Shown: piece by piece, positions 22,641-37,065 of the stretch
Numbering within the stretch: the stretch's first letter is position 1
How the letters are laid out: each line of letters starts with the position of its first letter
Assembly: GCA_963573305.1 (NCBI GenBank)
Contig: OY754327.1
Location: 141,834,855 to 141,898,854 of the forward strand
DNA length: 64,000 nt
Source of the DNA: Pyrrhosoma nymphula
Lineage: Eukaryota; Arthropoda; Insecta; Odonata; Coenagrionidae
Direction: 5' to 3'
The notes under the pieces: generated by a model
The model's input: the letters and a program-made list of their open reading frames with translations, nothing else
What the model was told of the DNA's origin: nothing
Database searches by the model: none
Made by a program: the position numbers and the translations under genes

Positions 22641-25600
22641 GCGTGGATGTATGAGTTTGTGTGTTTGTATATTCCCTCTCTGTGTTATGTGTGTTAGCGC
22701 GAGAGAAATTTCATTTTTTTAGTATTATAATTATTACTCACGGTTTTTGTTATCTCTCACTCACTCACTCTCTCTCTCTCCACCCCATTCTCCTGTTTTA
22801 CGCATCTCACCAACAAAACCCCTTTCCCTGTCTCCTGATTCAGTTTCTCCCTCTGTTTCCATTACCTTGGTGTGTTTGTGCGATGCGCGTATCCTCGTCG
22901 GTATCCAAAGCTCCTGATCTTCTCTCTACCACCGCGTGAGGCTTCCTCGTCGACTTCCCTAATTGTTGCCCCTCATCTCTTCCTCGTATCGGTCGTCGCG
23001 TTTTTGGATAAAGATACTAAGTGCCCGATGTTTTTGTAGCGGCAGGCTTCATAACCAGTCAGAACTGAGATGTCCAGCTCAAATTGCGTTGCCGCAAGTG
23101 TTGTCTACGTCTACTTTTACCACTAACTGCATTTCGGGTCAACGACCTGCTATGATAATAAAACTGGTATCCCGCTAGATCGGCCTGTATTTAGATGGAG
23201 GGTCGTCCAGTTATTTCCTGGCACTGTTGCCCCTGTCTGCAACTGGCGGAAAGATATGTACGAAATTATCTTAGCTGTCAAAACTCATTAATCTGAAAGA
23301 TCACTACGGCGTTGCGGAAGCTATCTTAACCACTGACCGACCCTACCTAAAACGGACGTACTCCGCCAGTCATTGGTTCGTCTTCATCTGACATCGCAGG
23401 ACGGCGAATACTATCTTCGTCTATATTAGTACTTTCCTATAGCTATATTCTTATAGCTCCGTAAATTATAACGGGGTAAGTAACTGAGGCGACGCAGCAG
23501 GATTCGTTTCTACTATTAACGGAGGTACCGGCGTAACCAATCTACATGCATTCCCACTACTTTATTTGTGCATGTGTTAACTATGTGCTGCCCTCTCCTG
23601 GAATTTCTGCCAATAAGTGAAAGCAAGGAGTTAATTGAAACTAAATTAGATTTCCCGATTCCATGAGACGTTAGGAATATTCGTATTAGTTTTTAAAACA
23701 AATGACACACTCCCTTGTTTACTAAACAGAGTAACATTATACTCTTCTACTTTTTTTCCTGTACACTGTAAGTTGGCGGCATTAGAAAATATGTATTACA
23801 GCCGTATAGGTGTAGTAATACTTGGTGGCATTCACCAGCAGAGAATTAGGGGCCACTGAGGGTGAATCAAGCGTTAATAAGCGGGAAAATGTACCAAAAG
23901 ACTCACCAAGGGGCCTGTGGAGGGACACTTTGCCCCTTTAGCCTCTTATATTTTGTGCTTTCCTCTTACTGGTGTCATCCTTTTCACAAGTAAGTGCCAC
24001 CAAGTTTCGCAACTCTAATACAGACGTGCATTCCGGAAGTGATTTTGGCTTAAAAGCGTAGGCTCCGGTACACACCTACGTCAATTTTAGAAACGGTACG
24101 TAACAGATGTACGAAAACGCAGCCTGGTTGCCCTCGTCTCTTTCCATCGCGTCTATTTTTATGTCTGGGCGTGTGTGCGAGTCTATATGTAATGGCGGCC
24201 GCGCGAGCGCGCGCTTTTGCCTCAGAGCTGACGAAATCGAACGTCGGGCGCCACTCACACATCCACGCCTCTCACACCTATAACGCACACCTCTGCGCAC
24301 ACCACCTGTAATGGGCATATGCATATACATATACATACACATATATGTATTTGCACACGTAGGCATTCATGTGCTCGTCAGGTTGTGTGTGTGTTTGTAA
24401 TGTATACGTGTTCACGGGCGCGTGCACGTTCGGCGCGCTCTAAGTTGACTTATTACGGGCGTGACCCGTTAATTTCAAATTAAGGTCGTGCCCAAGAGAG
24501 TAATTGCGTTGTTACGTTTTACGCCGTTCATTATTTTCGCCCCAATTCTCCGTCTCATTATTCGACCGAGGCGAATATTCCCCCCCCACAGGACAAAGGA
24601 CGCCATATTTTCACCGTCGCATAATTATTATTTGGATTTTGCGGAGCTTTTTTTCCCAGTCGCGCTACGTGGTGGGATGTGGCGACATTCACTAATTTTC
24701 ATGCATGTGACTACATAAAGAATAATGAATTGAAATATATGCTAGGTACTTCTTTTTTCTCCGGGCAGAATTGCCCGCGCAGTGATGGTTCATTAACGGA
24801 GGAAAGTTATGCACTCCATTAGGGGAAACAGCGCCGTGAATTCCGCAATTCAATAGCCATACCAAGCGAGGTAAATGCACGGTGGAAGATGGTTATATGA
24901 CCGGAGAAGATGAAGACTATTACATGGCTTCTAAATGAATGGCTAATTATGTCGGAAAGGTGAGATGATCCAACCCGGCCGAATTAGGAATTCTGAGCGT
25001 GGTGAAGTGGAACATGATGATCGATTAGACCAAAGGACATCGTTTCAGGTAATTCTTGAGGGGAGAAATTTCCTCGGGGGGAGGGTGATGACATACATTC
25101 TCATCTGTATCATTAACAGTACATTTAGCACAGTCATATTTTGCGTTTTATTCCGTAAGAATGTAGTACATTGGAATATTTTTTAGAATGAAAGTTCAGT
25201 TATTTCTTTTTACTCTATGGGTGCTTACTGTTTAATTATGACTCAATTAACCTAGCCGTGGAAGAGAATGACCAAAATCAGCCCTCCTTAACTGATTTAT
25301 TTTACTTTAACTGTGAACACTGAAAGTGTTGGCTCTTAAAGAAAAGATGTTTGGTTGATTTCGATGGACCCAGGGATGAATACCTAATATTTTCTTCATA
25401 TTATGTATTTAGTTTGATAATTTGGAGGAAATTTCTATTAGCTTTTTATTTTATTAGAGTATATTTTGGATTCCACGTGAGCAAAAAGATTATGAAACTA
25501 CCAATTCCTTATTCTTGCATGGATGTATCAAAACAAAGTCGAATGACAACATTTGAGCCAAAGTTATTGAAAACAGTGCAGGTTTAATTTTTTTGGAAGG

Positions 25601-27369
25601 TGTTTCGTTTACGAAAAATCCTCTTGTGTAGCGAGTTGTGGATACTACTATTTTACTCTATCAAGACTAAAAGTCATATGAAAGATATTAGCCTTCTGAA
25701 AAATATTTTTTTGGTGGCTCATGTATTCCTACATTGCAAAATATCTACTCGCAATATCAAAGTTATTACGACTCCAAAAGAAATTCAACAAAATATCCTC
25801 AAACTTGTGAGTTCCCGTTAAATTAAATTACTTTCATCTTATCGAAAATGTGATTCTTTCAACCATATTTTCGAGGAAAAATTACTTGTACCTCTACGGA
25901 ATCACATCGTGCTATTAATTAACTTGACGCTGGATCACACAAAAGAGTGGAAACGTCGGGCGCTGCCAAAGAAGTCTGCATTTCCTTAGATCCTCATGCG
26001 AGAGTGAGTGGAGACCTCGCGAAACACGACCGCGGTCACGCCATTTAACCGCTCCTTCGGGAGGAATCTTTCAAGTGATTGATTAATGCCGTGTGAAACC
26101 TTGCCTTTCGCCGGCTAAAGGAGGAGGGGTCTTGACTTAAAGGAGCGAGATGTGATAATCCGTGTTGGTGGCGGAGAGTGGGACGGGAAGTGAGTCGGGC
26201 CTGTGGGCGGCCGGGAGTAATCACCGGAGTCTGTTCGGCGCGAGATGCAAGGTTGGCCGCATTCGGAGCGGAGTGGTATGCGGCGGCGGGCGGCTTATAT
26301 GCATGAGATGGGAAGCGGATTTAGTGGTCGCCCGAATACGTTCCGAATTAAATACGGGATTGCCCTTCGTGGAAAGGTTATCGTGGATGACAGTGAAGCT
26401 GTGGTTAATGGTTATACCGCGCCCGTGAGGATTAACCAAGCGAGCGAAAGCTGAAGCCATTGCCATGTGCGAGGAAATAAAAATGAAGCCTTTCCGACTT
26501 CACGGCATTCTAAAAAATCTTCCGTCAAATATTTTCTTCAAACAACGACTCCTTTTCGGAACTGACTCCTTACTCTTGATAGCAATCATGAAGAATTGAA
26601 CATGCACATAGGATCATCACTCGCAGCGTATTAGCTTCTTTAGCAACCGGGTTGTGGAAACACTTCCATCACTTGGAGGTGTAAGTTGCGAGGCTCATAA
26701 TATTTATTTTATCACTAATCGCTGGTCCCATCACATAACTGCAGTCTCTTCACACACATCACATGACTGCACTCACATCAACTCAAAATTTAATACTAAT
26801 AGTTTTCCCATTATCACACAAATGATTGAATTTAAATATTTGAAATCATGTTTTACCAAGAAAATTACATCAAATAACGATGAGGAACTACTCTTGTCAG
26901 TAAAAATCAATATGCGGAAACAATAAATATATCAGTCGATAATGCATCATCTAAATTCAGTAGGTGACAATGCTGGTACGTGTAGGTACAGTTTGTAATC
27001 TTTTTTTACGAAGAGTAAATATTTGCTCAATATTGAGCACAAAGCTAGAGGCATATTTGATCATCGTATGACTTTTGGTGAACTGAGATATCATTTCATC
27101 TATGGAAAACATTATTTCCCGTTCTTTTTACGCAAACCAGTCGAGACGATGGATTGCTCTCGAAAACCTCGGCGAAGTGTGACGCCGTAGTGATAGGGTA
27201 GTGACCTCGGGATAATTTGTTTACGAGACCAGATGGGTGCTGGCCGAACTCAAAAAAAGAAACAAGTCCTCTTTCCCATTCAATGCTCTCACACGCACTC
27301 ACACGTATTGTGGACACACTATGAGGCAGAGAGGGAGAGATAATTAGGACTCCATATTGGTTTTGTTTT
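22641..27369. other. Non-coding stretch
   Basis: 24180-24480 is CpG-rich with GCGCGC runs and a CATATACATATA-type AT segment near 24315-24350. An ATG frame at 24965 runs to a CAG|GTAATT donor-like site near 25050 but matches nothing known. Confidence 0.4.
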
Positions 27370-28560
27370 AAAAATACAGCGACCATTGTCTCACCTCGAC
27401 TCTCCCTTGCACTCCCACCCGCCCCGTCCGGAGATTCAATGTCCATCTTCATGTCACCGTTTCCCTCTCGAAAAATGTCCACTCGTGTATCTCCCTCCCC
27501 CCTGCCCCCCCACTTATCCGCCCCACTCTTATTCCACCTCCTTATCCTCTTCGCATTATTATTTCCGCTTCCCATTCAAGCTGTTGGACGTTGTAAACGC
27601 GTGCGTTATCCCCCCCTCCCCTCCGAGGAAAAATAAATCGCCTCCCCCCCTCTCTTGGACAACAGAAACTCGCCCTTTCTTAAATTTTCAACACCCTCTT
27701 CCGGTGCACTGCTACGCACACGGCCGCGGCAGGACGCACGCAGCACAAGAGAGTCTGAGTCTGCCCGCCGCCGCCATCCTCCTCCTCCACCTCTCTCCTT
27801 CCAAAGCAAGTGGACGACTCACCATCGCCAACACCCCCCCCCCCCCCTGCCTGCTGTACTGTTCCTTGGCCCGTTCTCACCCTCCTTAATTCAACTTTTA
27901 CTCTCTCTCTCTCTGTCCCCTCAACCCCCCCACATCCCCCACCTTCAGAGTGGCCACCCCCGCCCGCTCGGCCGGCTGGCCCTTCTCGGCGACCCTCCCA
28001 CCACCTCCGCCCGGCGTGCGCCAACCAACACCCTCCCACTTCTTGTGCCCGTTTGTTTGCCCAACTCTTCACCCCTACCTTTGCCCGCTCCGTCCTCTCT
28101 CTCTCTCTACCTCTCTAACCTCTCCAACACACACAACCTAACGTACACTTTTGCACAACTTCTTTCCTCCTTCCCGCTCTCTCTTTCTCTCACTCACTAT
28201 TGTCCCCGATGCATAATTTACATTCGTCCAGGAGGTTCTGACTACTCTACAAGGAGGAGGGGAGAGGGTTGGAGAGAGGTTGGGAGGAGGACAGGGGTCG
28301 CGAGGGAGGTGTAGGGCAGCTGCGAGAGGACTGAGGGGACCGGAAGGGAGAGATTGAGGGGTTGCAAGGAGAGGTTTTCTCCCGACTCCGTGTGTTCTCA
28401 GGTCATTGTGTGAGTGGCAGGGGGTTAAAGGTTTGGTTAGGTTGAGGGAGGAGGAGATCGGACGGCTGTATGGAGAGGGGAGTGAGCGGTGAGGAGAAAG
28501 GCGTCGGGAGCAAGACGGAAGAATTTTCAGTCCCCGGCGAGAATTTTGCATGGATAGATT
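27370..28560. repeat. CT-rich to GA-rich switch
   Basis: 27370-28200 is pyrimidine-rich on +, with a C run at 27832-27847 and (CT)n at 28093-28109. After about 28235 the same strand becomes purine-rich to 28560. The change occurs within about 40 bp. Confidence 0.85.
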
Positions 28561-28884
28561 AGGGGAGCTATGGGGGATGGAGGCGTGAGGGAAGAAGGAA
28601 ATCCACCGATGGGTGAAATTTCCTTCATCGGAAAGGTTTTTTGAGGGTCGAGTAGGGGGGGGAGGGGAGGAAATTCCACCAGAAATTTTTAAAGGATTAT
28701 GGATGAGGGGAATCTTTATTTTTTTTTGGATCGAGGCCTTATTGTATGCATGAGAGGATCGTGGAATTGGTATTAGGGTGAGCGGAGGCGTCGTCGACGG
28801 AGAGCAAGGTTAGCCAATTGTACCACCTCTCCACAAGTTTAAGATTTTATCTGGAAAAATTAATAATTCAGCAGTGCTACTGTA

Positions 28885-29030
28885 AAAAGGACAGCGTTGT
28901 TGGGAGCATTGGACTGCGAATTGAAGGATCCTGGGTTTGATTTCGAGTAAGCCTCTTAGGATAATTTTTATTATCAAAAGACTGGTGGCCCAGGTGGAAG
29001 AACTTCCGACGCCCTATCCCTAGTGGTGAA
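28885..29030 (+). mobile_element. Decayed tRNA-derived SINE
   Basis: CAGCGTTGTTGGGAGCATTGG resembles an A box, and CTGGGTTTGATTTCGAGT a mutated B box. The end is uncertain. Confidence 0.45.
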
Positions 29031-29454
29031 AATAACTTACGTCATTACCCATATCTTGAAGTTATCTCTGCATTTATCAGTTAAATCAAACCTTCGGTTG
29101 ATCAATACGAGTGCTGTGAAAAATGTGAGAACTGTACTCTTTCGACGTGAGTCGAGATGAGAGTGAATGTTTATAATTTCGGTATCACCCAGGATAAATG
29201 CTCTCCTCCCCTTTTCCAACTCAGTTTCGGGCCTTTGTCGAGATAAAACCTCGATACGCCAGTCATTTTTGTGTTATAATGTAAGAAACTTCCAGGCTTG
29301 AGACTTTAAAGTACTTAACACTAATACACGCTTGAGAAATAAGATTGGTTGCTGGCAAATGTGCCGTTGGGGACGAATGTGGAAATTAATCTTCCTTTCC
29401 CGCAAGGAAACTCATTGAACACCTCAAGGAAAATCGAAACTGAAAGGACTCCCT

Positions 29455-30010
29455 TGAGGGAGAGAGAGAGAGAGAGAGAGGAGGTAAGGAAAGAACGAGC
29501 GGAATCGGGAAGAGGATTAGAATTTTGAAAAATGAAACGGGCATGCGGTCGGGAGCGCTCGCTGAGGAAGAGAGATCCACCGTATGCGAGTGTGCGCGAG
29601 GAAGTATCACACGCGGGAAACTTTTCGGCGGCGGCGGTTGGAGAGTCGGGCGCGGAGTAGTGAGTGGCCCGGCCGGAGAAGTTGCTCCGGGGGAAGAAAA
29701 GTGTTTGACTCAAATATTGGGCCGCGAAATCCGTGGGAAGAGGGGGGAAGGTGGGGTGGGAGGAGGGAGGAGGTGGCGCAGGGCAAACAGGTAATGCGGT
29801 CGCCACGCGGGGGGAACGGGGATTGGTTCGGCCGATTGAGCGGAAAATTACGAGAAAGTCGGAGAGTAGGTGGGGGGGGGGGGAGGAGGTGGAGGAGAGA
29901 GAATTTCGTTTTAAAATGGGGAAATGTTCCCAACAGATTCTCTCTCGGGCCGATGAAGAGAGAGTGAGAGGGAAGGGGTCGGGAGGAATTGAGAATCGAA
30001 TGAAAAGTTG
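29455..30010. repeat. GA-rich block with GC-rich core
   Basis: Begins with (AG)n at 29459-29480. 29540-29700 is G+C- and CpG-rich. Then come G-rich runs (29872-29882). No TATA or clear start site and no supported exon. Confidence 0.7.
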
Positions 30011-31379
30011 ACGAGGAGAACATTTATTCTGGGCGAGTTATCGAGAGTGTTGAGAATTCTCTCTCACCTGGGCTCACTTCTAATTTAAATCTCAAATTCT
30101 TGCGCTTCTGCATGAAAACTTGTGGAAATATAGTTTTTAAGACATTCATAGGGACAAGGAGAAAATAGCATCACTCCCGTTCTATAAGGAGTTTGTGAAT
30201 GAAAGTGAAAGTTTCTTCGTGAATTCCATATTCGTGGTACGTAGACTAAATATGTCCGGCATTCTTCTTCGTTTCTACCTCCATTCTTCCACGTAAAACT
30301 CTTAATGATTACATTGATTTTAGAGAGAGAATGAGCAATGGGAAGCAATATTTTCATAGACGTGCGCATTTGCTGGAAATGGATACGTTTCCAGAAAATA
30401 TCGTGACTATAAAATGGTTTTCCCACCGTTATATCCGAGTTATTTGCATATCACTAAAATAAGTTTATTCAAGTGTGTCCTTTATTTTAAATAATACAGT
30501 AGCAGCTTTCTCATCAGACAGAGGCATGTCATCACTAAAAAAATATATTTGTATATTCGTCCACTGTCCAGCACATTTTGTGCGCTACATGCATGTTGTG
30601 ATCATTTCGTCCCGCCTTTAAAAACATCAGTATTTTTCAATCAAGAGGTGGTTTATTTCATGTTTTGTACCACGCTAATGCGAGTCAACCTCATAAAAGA
30701 TGCCATAGTACCCACTCTTTCCATCCTCATTAATGCCTCGGGTCCCTTTCGAGTCGAGTATTTTGAACAGCATAAATCCTTGCGATTGGATGTTCCCTCA
30801 TTACCAGATATTTGTGGAAAATTGCATGTGTATTATACAAAACCAGTCCTCCCCCTAACCCACAAGGTTTGAAACCCTGGAAACTCAGCACTTCGCACTA
30901 GGTGATGTGGACCGTTGCTAATAAAATCCGACAGTCGATAAATATATATTTTATAATCTTCCTTGAATTCGATGAATGGCATTAGAACACTGCTAAGAAA
31001 TCTTGATCGACAACGGAGTGTCGCTTTCCCTGATATATCAGTACCGGGGCTAAGGAACCAATTTGACCATGTGTAAAAGTGACAAAGTATGCCTAAAATA
31101 TGCATGGATCTAATTGAATCATTAATTATTGCCTCACTCGGATATTTCAATTTAATTATTTGGAATGTCTCCTAATACCTCAATCATCTTCCCTCTCAAT
31201 AAATAGTGATATGATGGTATTTCCACCCATTGTTGGTATTTGGAAACGACTTAGGCAGAAGCAACACACATGTATCCAATGTAAATAAAAAGTATCGATC
31301 TCCGCGTCGAGGTGAGCATAAAAAGCCAGTCGTGTATCGATCCATTGACGGGAACAAGGACTCGCGCAAGAAATATTGG

Positions 31380-32060
31380 ACGGTGGGGACGCGCGATTCG
31401 GATTGGGATGAAAGGAAGCACAGGAAGAGGGAAGGATGAGGTGAGTGGGTTTGGCGAGGAGAGGAAGAAGGGTCGTGGAGGGAGACTGGAGCAAGGATGT
31501 GGAGGAGAAAGAAAGGGACACGCGGGCGAGGGCATCCCGGTGGAACATCCAGAAAGACGTGCCAACGTCGCCCCGTCGCTCGAAAACCATCGGGGTAGTG
31601 TCGGGAATAGAGAGAGGCGGGCAGGGGAAGTGTTTTGGCGGAGTTCGGCTGGGGATGAGGCGGCGACGGCCGGGGAGAGAGGGGTAGGGTGTGGGTAGGG
31701 TAAGGCCCGTGAGGGATATAAGTGCGGGGGCCTGTCGATTGTGTGAACAGCATGTCACCGATATAGAGTTTGTGAAAGGAGAGAGGGTACCAAGGGGGGT
31801 GGAAGAGAGGGGGCAAGGGTGAAATGGAGATATTGGGAGTATGGTGTGGAGAGGGGTGGGGAATATAAGGATAAGAGCGGATGCCGTGTGGTGGAGTGTG
31901 GGATGTATAGAGGGAGCGGCGAATGGAAATGATATGGGCGGGAGTGGCTGCGGCTGTATAGAGGAGGAGGTGGCAAATAAAATGAAATGGAAGACGGTCG
32001 GGGAGGTTTTACTTGGGTGCGAAAGAAAGCGTCGGGGATAAAGTTAGTATAGGAAAACGG
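31380..32060. repeat. GA-rich block
   Basis: Purine-rich + strand. The overlapping 190-206-codon minus-strand frames here are Pro/Ser/Leu-rich by composition and match nothing I know. Confidence 0.75.
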
Positions 32061-32769
32061 AAGAGGTGTGAGGGACAGCGGGATATATATATGGTTGCCT
32101 AGATGTAGATAGGTTCTCGATAGAGCGAGCTTTCCCTTGAGAGGCTGTTCGAAGCTTCTGTTTACCCCTCACGGAAACAAAAGAAACTCCAAGTTGGAAC
32201 TGTTTATAACGTCCAAAGACGGAATTGAACCCTCCAACTATACTTCAATGCACTGTTTCTTTCCGTAATCCTTTTACTATCCTCTCCCAGTTTTAGAATA
32301 TGCTAGAATCCATCAGAAATGTGATTTAAGATATTTTTTGATCGACAACATGTCATAAACTTTGGATATGCAACAATAGGATCATAGTCAATACATACTA
32401 ATCGGCTTTTTAAAAGTAATTTCAACGAATCCATATGTGCTCTAGAGAAATGAAAATGAGCTGAAAATGAATCATTTTAAAGCAAATATAATGTTACACC
32501 GCTATCTTTATGTTCCTCAGGTATGTTTTAAAATGGTTAAGAGCCTTATTACCTTTTCATAAGTGTAATCAATTTTAAGGGTTTATTTAATTTACTTAAA
32601 GTGATTATCTAATTTGATAGCCAGGGAAGACGAAGACGATGAAGTGAATAACCTGAAAAAAATTTCGTTGTCGGTGCATTTAGAGATGAGATGATTACTC
32701 ATCCGAATATACGGCCGCACCTGCACGAACGGCAAACATTTAACTTAAGTGACGAGCCGAGAAAGTACC

Positions 32770-33320
32770 GGTGTCGATGGTGAATGAAAGCGAGGAGGAA
32801 GAGACGAGGATGGCAGAAAGAAAGGGGAGGAGAAGGAAGAGGGAAAGGAGAAAGCAAAAAAGAAAGTGAAGAGGAGTGAGTCCTCTGTCCGCTCACTTTT
32901 TCTCTCCTCTCCTCCTCGTCCTTCGCTCAAGTGCTCGTGATTTTTCAGAGGAGCCGGCTCCGGGGATGAAGTGAGGCGTGGGGTGGAGGAAGGACGGCTG
33001 TGTGGGGGTGGTGGAGGGCGGGAGGGAGAGGAGCAAAGAGGAGACAAGAGTGGCGGGGTGTTGCTAGAGGAAGCTTTAATCGCTCCGTCTGACTCACTTT
33101 GCCCTCACGAGTTGGTTGAGAGAGAGAGAGAGAGGGAGGGAGAGGCAAGGCCAAACGAGTGCAGTGGAGGGGAACCTTTGAGAGGGGGGGAGGGAATTGG
33201 AGTGGCGGGGCAGCACATCGGAGGCAGAAGAGAAAGAGAGATAGATAGAGAGAGGAGTGTAGAGATAGTGAAAGAGAAAAGGACATGGCGAGCAAGAAAG
33301 GGAAGTAATTAGGCGGGACG
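32770..33320. repeat. GA-rich block with (GA)n tract
   Basis: Purine-rich with a short CT-rich interruption at about 32880-32940 and (GA)n at 33119-33135. Confidence 0.75.
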
Positions 33321-34606
33321 GGGGGGTGAGAAATTAGTTCGCGTGCGTTCGCGACGCGCACAGCCGGCAAATATTGGCACTGCCGCGATTAACATTTCCA
33401 CTCGTTCCTTGCGGGGCGTGCCGTGAAGGACGTGATTAAAGTCATCCTCGCTCTTCATATCGTTCTCGTTGACGTCGTGGAGGCACTATCGGATCCGTTC
33501 CGGAGTTTTCCTTTCGATTGGGAAATGTTAGGTGACGTCTACTCATTCAATCCTCTTCGCTCCGTGAAATCGGTCTTGTTTAACATCTCGTTGCGGCTGA
33601 GACGACTCTCCTCCTCCCCCCAACCCCCACCCAACCCCCCCTTCCCCCGCCCCTCAACTCAACCGGTCGGATAGATGAAGACGTCGGCGCTCGGGGATTT
33701 TGAGGAGCGCCCATTGTGTGTTCCTTTGATAAGTTCTCGAGGCTGGAGAACAATACGCCTCACGAGAAATTGGATTTCGAATACGAGGGATTTCAAACTT
33801 TGCAGTTCCTTTCATTAACAATTCTCCGTCCTCTTAAGTTTTCAAGGTTATTCGTTACATGCGAAGAGTTCACGGTTTGGCTAATTATCGTAAATTATCT
33901 CACCGCAAATTTTCTTTTATTGTTAACTACATGCTCGTAACTAAAGTATATGTTAACTGCGTCTCCGTTTTTTTTAGGAATAGCCCCCTTTTCCCATTTC
34001 AAGAATAATTCATGCAACTGAAGAGATTTCTCTTACATGCGCCATTTAGAGATAGCATAATTATAAATTATGTAAATAAAAATAATCTTAACATCGGTAA
34101 TATTTTAGTTTTTTTCATCACTTTCCTGTTGTATTTTTACTTTCATGCATTATAGTGGCGTCTATTTTTAAAAGCTATAGGTTAACCTTAGTTTCAATGT
34201 GATTGTATTGCACGATATAGAAGCTTGAGCTCGCGAGAAAGTAGGTACCTATGTGTAATTCCAGTCTTAATTTAATATCTGTGTTTTGTACCGAACAAAC
34301 TTGCCTCTTTTTCATAAACATCTTCGACAATTAGAGAAAAAGCACATTAGTTATTAATTTACTTAATATTCTTATTAGGTATAATAAGAATAATAGCATT
34401 TCGTTCTCTTTTCTTAATTAGGCCTCCTAGAAAGCTAGTAAGACAGTAATAAATGGGTATGCCTGCACAAATAGAGTTTTTAATTAACTTCATGAGGAGT
34501 AAAAGAAAATGAGTTACACGTTTTAAATGAGTTATCAGGCCCAGTAAAGTAATTATGTCTTGATAATCACTGGAAGCGAAAGAATTCGTTGTTAATAACG
34601 AGCGCA

Positions 34607-34669
34607 TTTCCTAAGCTATAACTTCTAGCAGCGTTAGGAAACTTTCCTAAGCTATAACTTCTAGCAGCT
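34607..34669 (+). repeat. Short tandem duplication, 36-bp period
   Basis: TTTCCTAAGCTATAACTTCT plus AGCAGC occurs at 34607 and again at 34643 without change, with about 10 bp between the copies. The identity suggests a recent event. Confidence 0.9.
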
Positions 34670-36539
34670 TTGGCATGCACCTTGCAACTGTAAATGCATT
34701 GTCGAATTGAGAATATAGTAGCGAAGTGTGGGCTTTAATTCGGTATACAGTAAAGAGATACAATTCATCCGAAATCAACAGCTTTCCCAGCACTTACTAG
34801 GGTCAGGATGGACGCAGTGGTTCTTGTTGTGAACAGCCACCCATACTCTTGAGAGCTAATGGTGCGGAAAACTGGGTAACTTAGCCCCTCAAGAAGAGAG
34901 CAAATTAGTTTTTGCAATTACCGCACGACTTTATGCGGTTAATTAATCTCACGGTCGAAATATTATGAGGGGAGGAACGTTATCGCCGCTGTTTTATAAT
35001 TCCGGCGCCGTATCCAATCCACGTACGGGTCTTGGGAGGTGGGGTGATGGAAAAAAGTGACGACCAAGGGATCTCACCATTTTAATTCTCGTCGGAGGGG
35101 ATCCCGATGAAGGATAAGCCTTATTTTGTTTATTCGAGTGAGAGGGTGAGGGGGATGAAAGGGGGGGTTTGGTGAGATATGCAAAGCTTTGTCTGGGGCA
35201 CGCTCCCTGTCCCTGCCCAGAAACTACTCAACCCACGCCGGTCACCGCTGGCCACTCCTCTCCCAGACTCCCGGAGTCGAAGCATTTTCTCTTCTAGAGA
35301 TTAAAGTCAGAGTTTTGCGGGACAGTATAATTTGTAGATATCAAAGCCAATGAAATGCGTAATTTGCCATAATATTCAGAATGTTCAGGCGATATTACGT
35401 AGGAGTGTGTACATTAAGTATAGATGGCGAAAAGGTGGATAAAGTTATTTTCTGTGAGGACAATTTTACATCTTTTATCCGTCAAAAATACATTTGTACA
35501 ATATACATATCATTCATTGAGATAACACGCAGAAAGCAGTATTATTATTTGAATAATGGTTATGATACCGTGGTTATTTATTTTAATATGTGTTAACCGG
35601 AAATAATATAAAAGAAGAATGATCTTGCATTTTCCATGCATATCAGATGCATTGATTATTCTCGCGATCCCCATCAATTCCTCCAAACCAAACTTTATGC
35701 CCACTGACGTGACGTTTCTAAACGTGACCCGTGTGCCGACCTCAAGGCTCCGAAGTCTTTCCCTTGGGAATCACTCAGAATGTATGGAGTGTATGAGTCG
35801 TACTGTACAATGGAATGTATGAGTCGTACTTTAAAACGTCGGAGACCATGGAGTTCCTGGATCAATGTAGATCCCATGGCTTTGCATGTTACAAGAATTA
35901 TTCCAATGCTCATCGAACACTACGATATGTTTTTCTACAAAGAGCTGATACTGTAGCCATATAAAAGTAGTTATTATTTCTACAAAACGAGCAATCACAG
36001 CGGAGTGGTCCCTAAAGCCAATCAGAACGCCCCAGACTAGCCCAAGCCCTGTATATATTTCAGGCCAAGAGCCCTATTTATAGCGTCCAAAATATTCTGC
36101 AGACTAACTTAGGACTTGAAGATGCCGACTGAAGTGCGGGCGAAACTGTCGTCCGCATGGATGAGCCAACGCGGAAAAACCCGAAAACCCTTGATTCATC
36201 TTATAATCACCGCGGAAGCCTTCGTAGAAACATGATAGTTATATTCTACCTTAAGACAAAATAAATGAAAAGAAATTGTATCCACCGACAAAAAACCAAA
36301 GCAGAAAGAGTTGAAGAAAGCTGTTATTTCATACTAAGTTACTGGATGAATGTCGCGAGGCAGCCAATGTTTAATGGTTAGTTTTTCACTAAATAATCAC
36401 GACTGATTCCCTGAGCCCAGACGCCATCTGCTCTCTTCTTAAAACTATGGTCCAGGGCACACTCCCCACCGTTTCTCCGTTGGTCACCGCTGCCCTTCCG
36501 GACGCGGCGAGCCAACGTAGTCGGCGGCGGCATCGTCCC

Positions 36540-37065
36540 TTTCCTTAGGATGAGACTGTCCGGGCGGGGACTGGGAAAGAGGGGCACGGAAACTGAGGGA
36601 GGGTGTTTTTTGGAAGAGGAGGAAGGTCCTCTCACCACCCAAAAGGGGATGGGGGAGGCGGTCGGGGGAATACAAGGATGGAAGGGGGTAGGGGGCGCGG
36701 GAGAGATAAAGAGAGAGAGGGGGAAGGTGGTGGTGGATTTTCGGTCGGAATACGGGATGAACCCGGCTGAGGTCTCGGAGAGCACGTCCTTCCGCGTTTG
36801 TATGTGAGTCACGGAAGGAGAAGGTGTTGGGAGCATTCAGGTAGTCCGAGGCGGCTCCGGAAGGCATAAGGAAGAAGAGAGGAGCAGGAGGGAGGGAAGG
36901 AGAGGTGCGAGGGCGTGGAGGGGTGTGTCTTTTGGGTATAAAAGTGAGGTGGGCGGAGGTAGGTAGGCAGGTCGGATGGAAATGGAGAGGGAGAGGAAGA
37001 GGGTAGGGAGGTTGTAAAAGAGACCGGAATTGGGAAGGAGGGACCGCGAGGAGGGAAAGGGGAGA
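36540..37065. repeat. GA-rich block
   Basis: Purine-rich + strand with GGGA clusters. A 201-codon minus-strand frame is low-complexity. Confidence 0.75.

Noticed and set aside
27655..28314. 219-codon + strand frame
   Set aside because: Pro/Ser/His-rich composition from CT-rich DNA; no domain.
31180..31816. Minus-strand frames of 192 and 206 codons
   Set aside because: They overlap each other in different frames across GA-rich DNA and are low-complexity; no recognisable motif.
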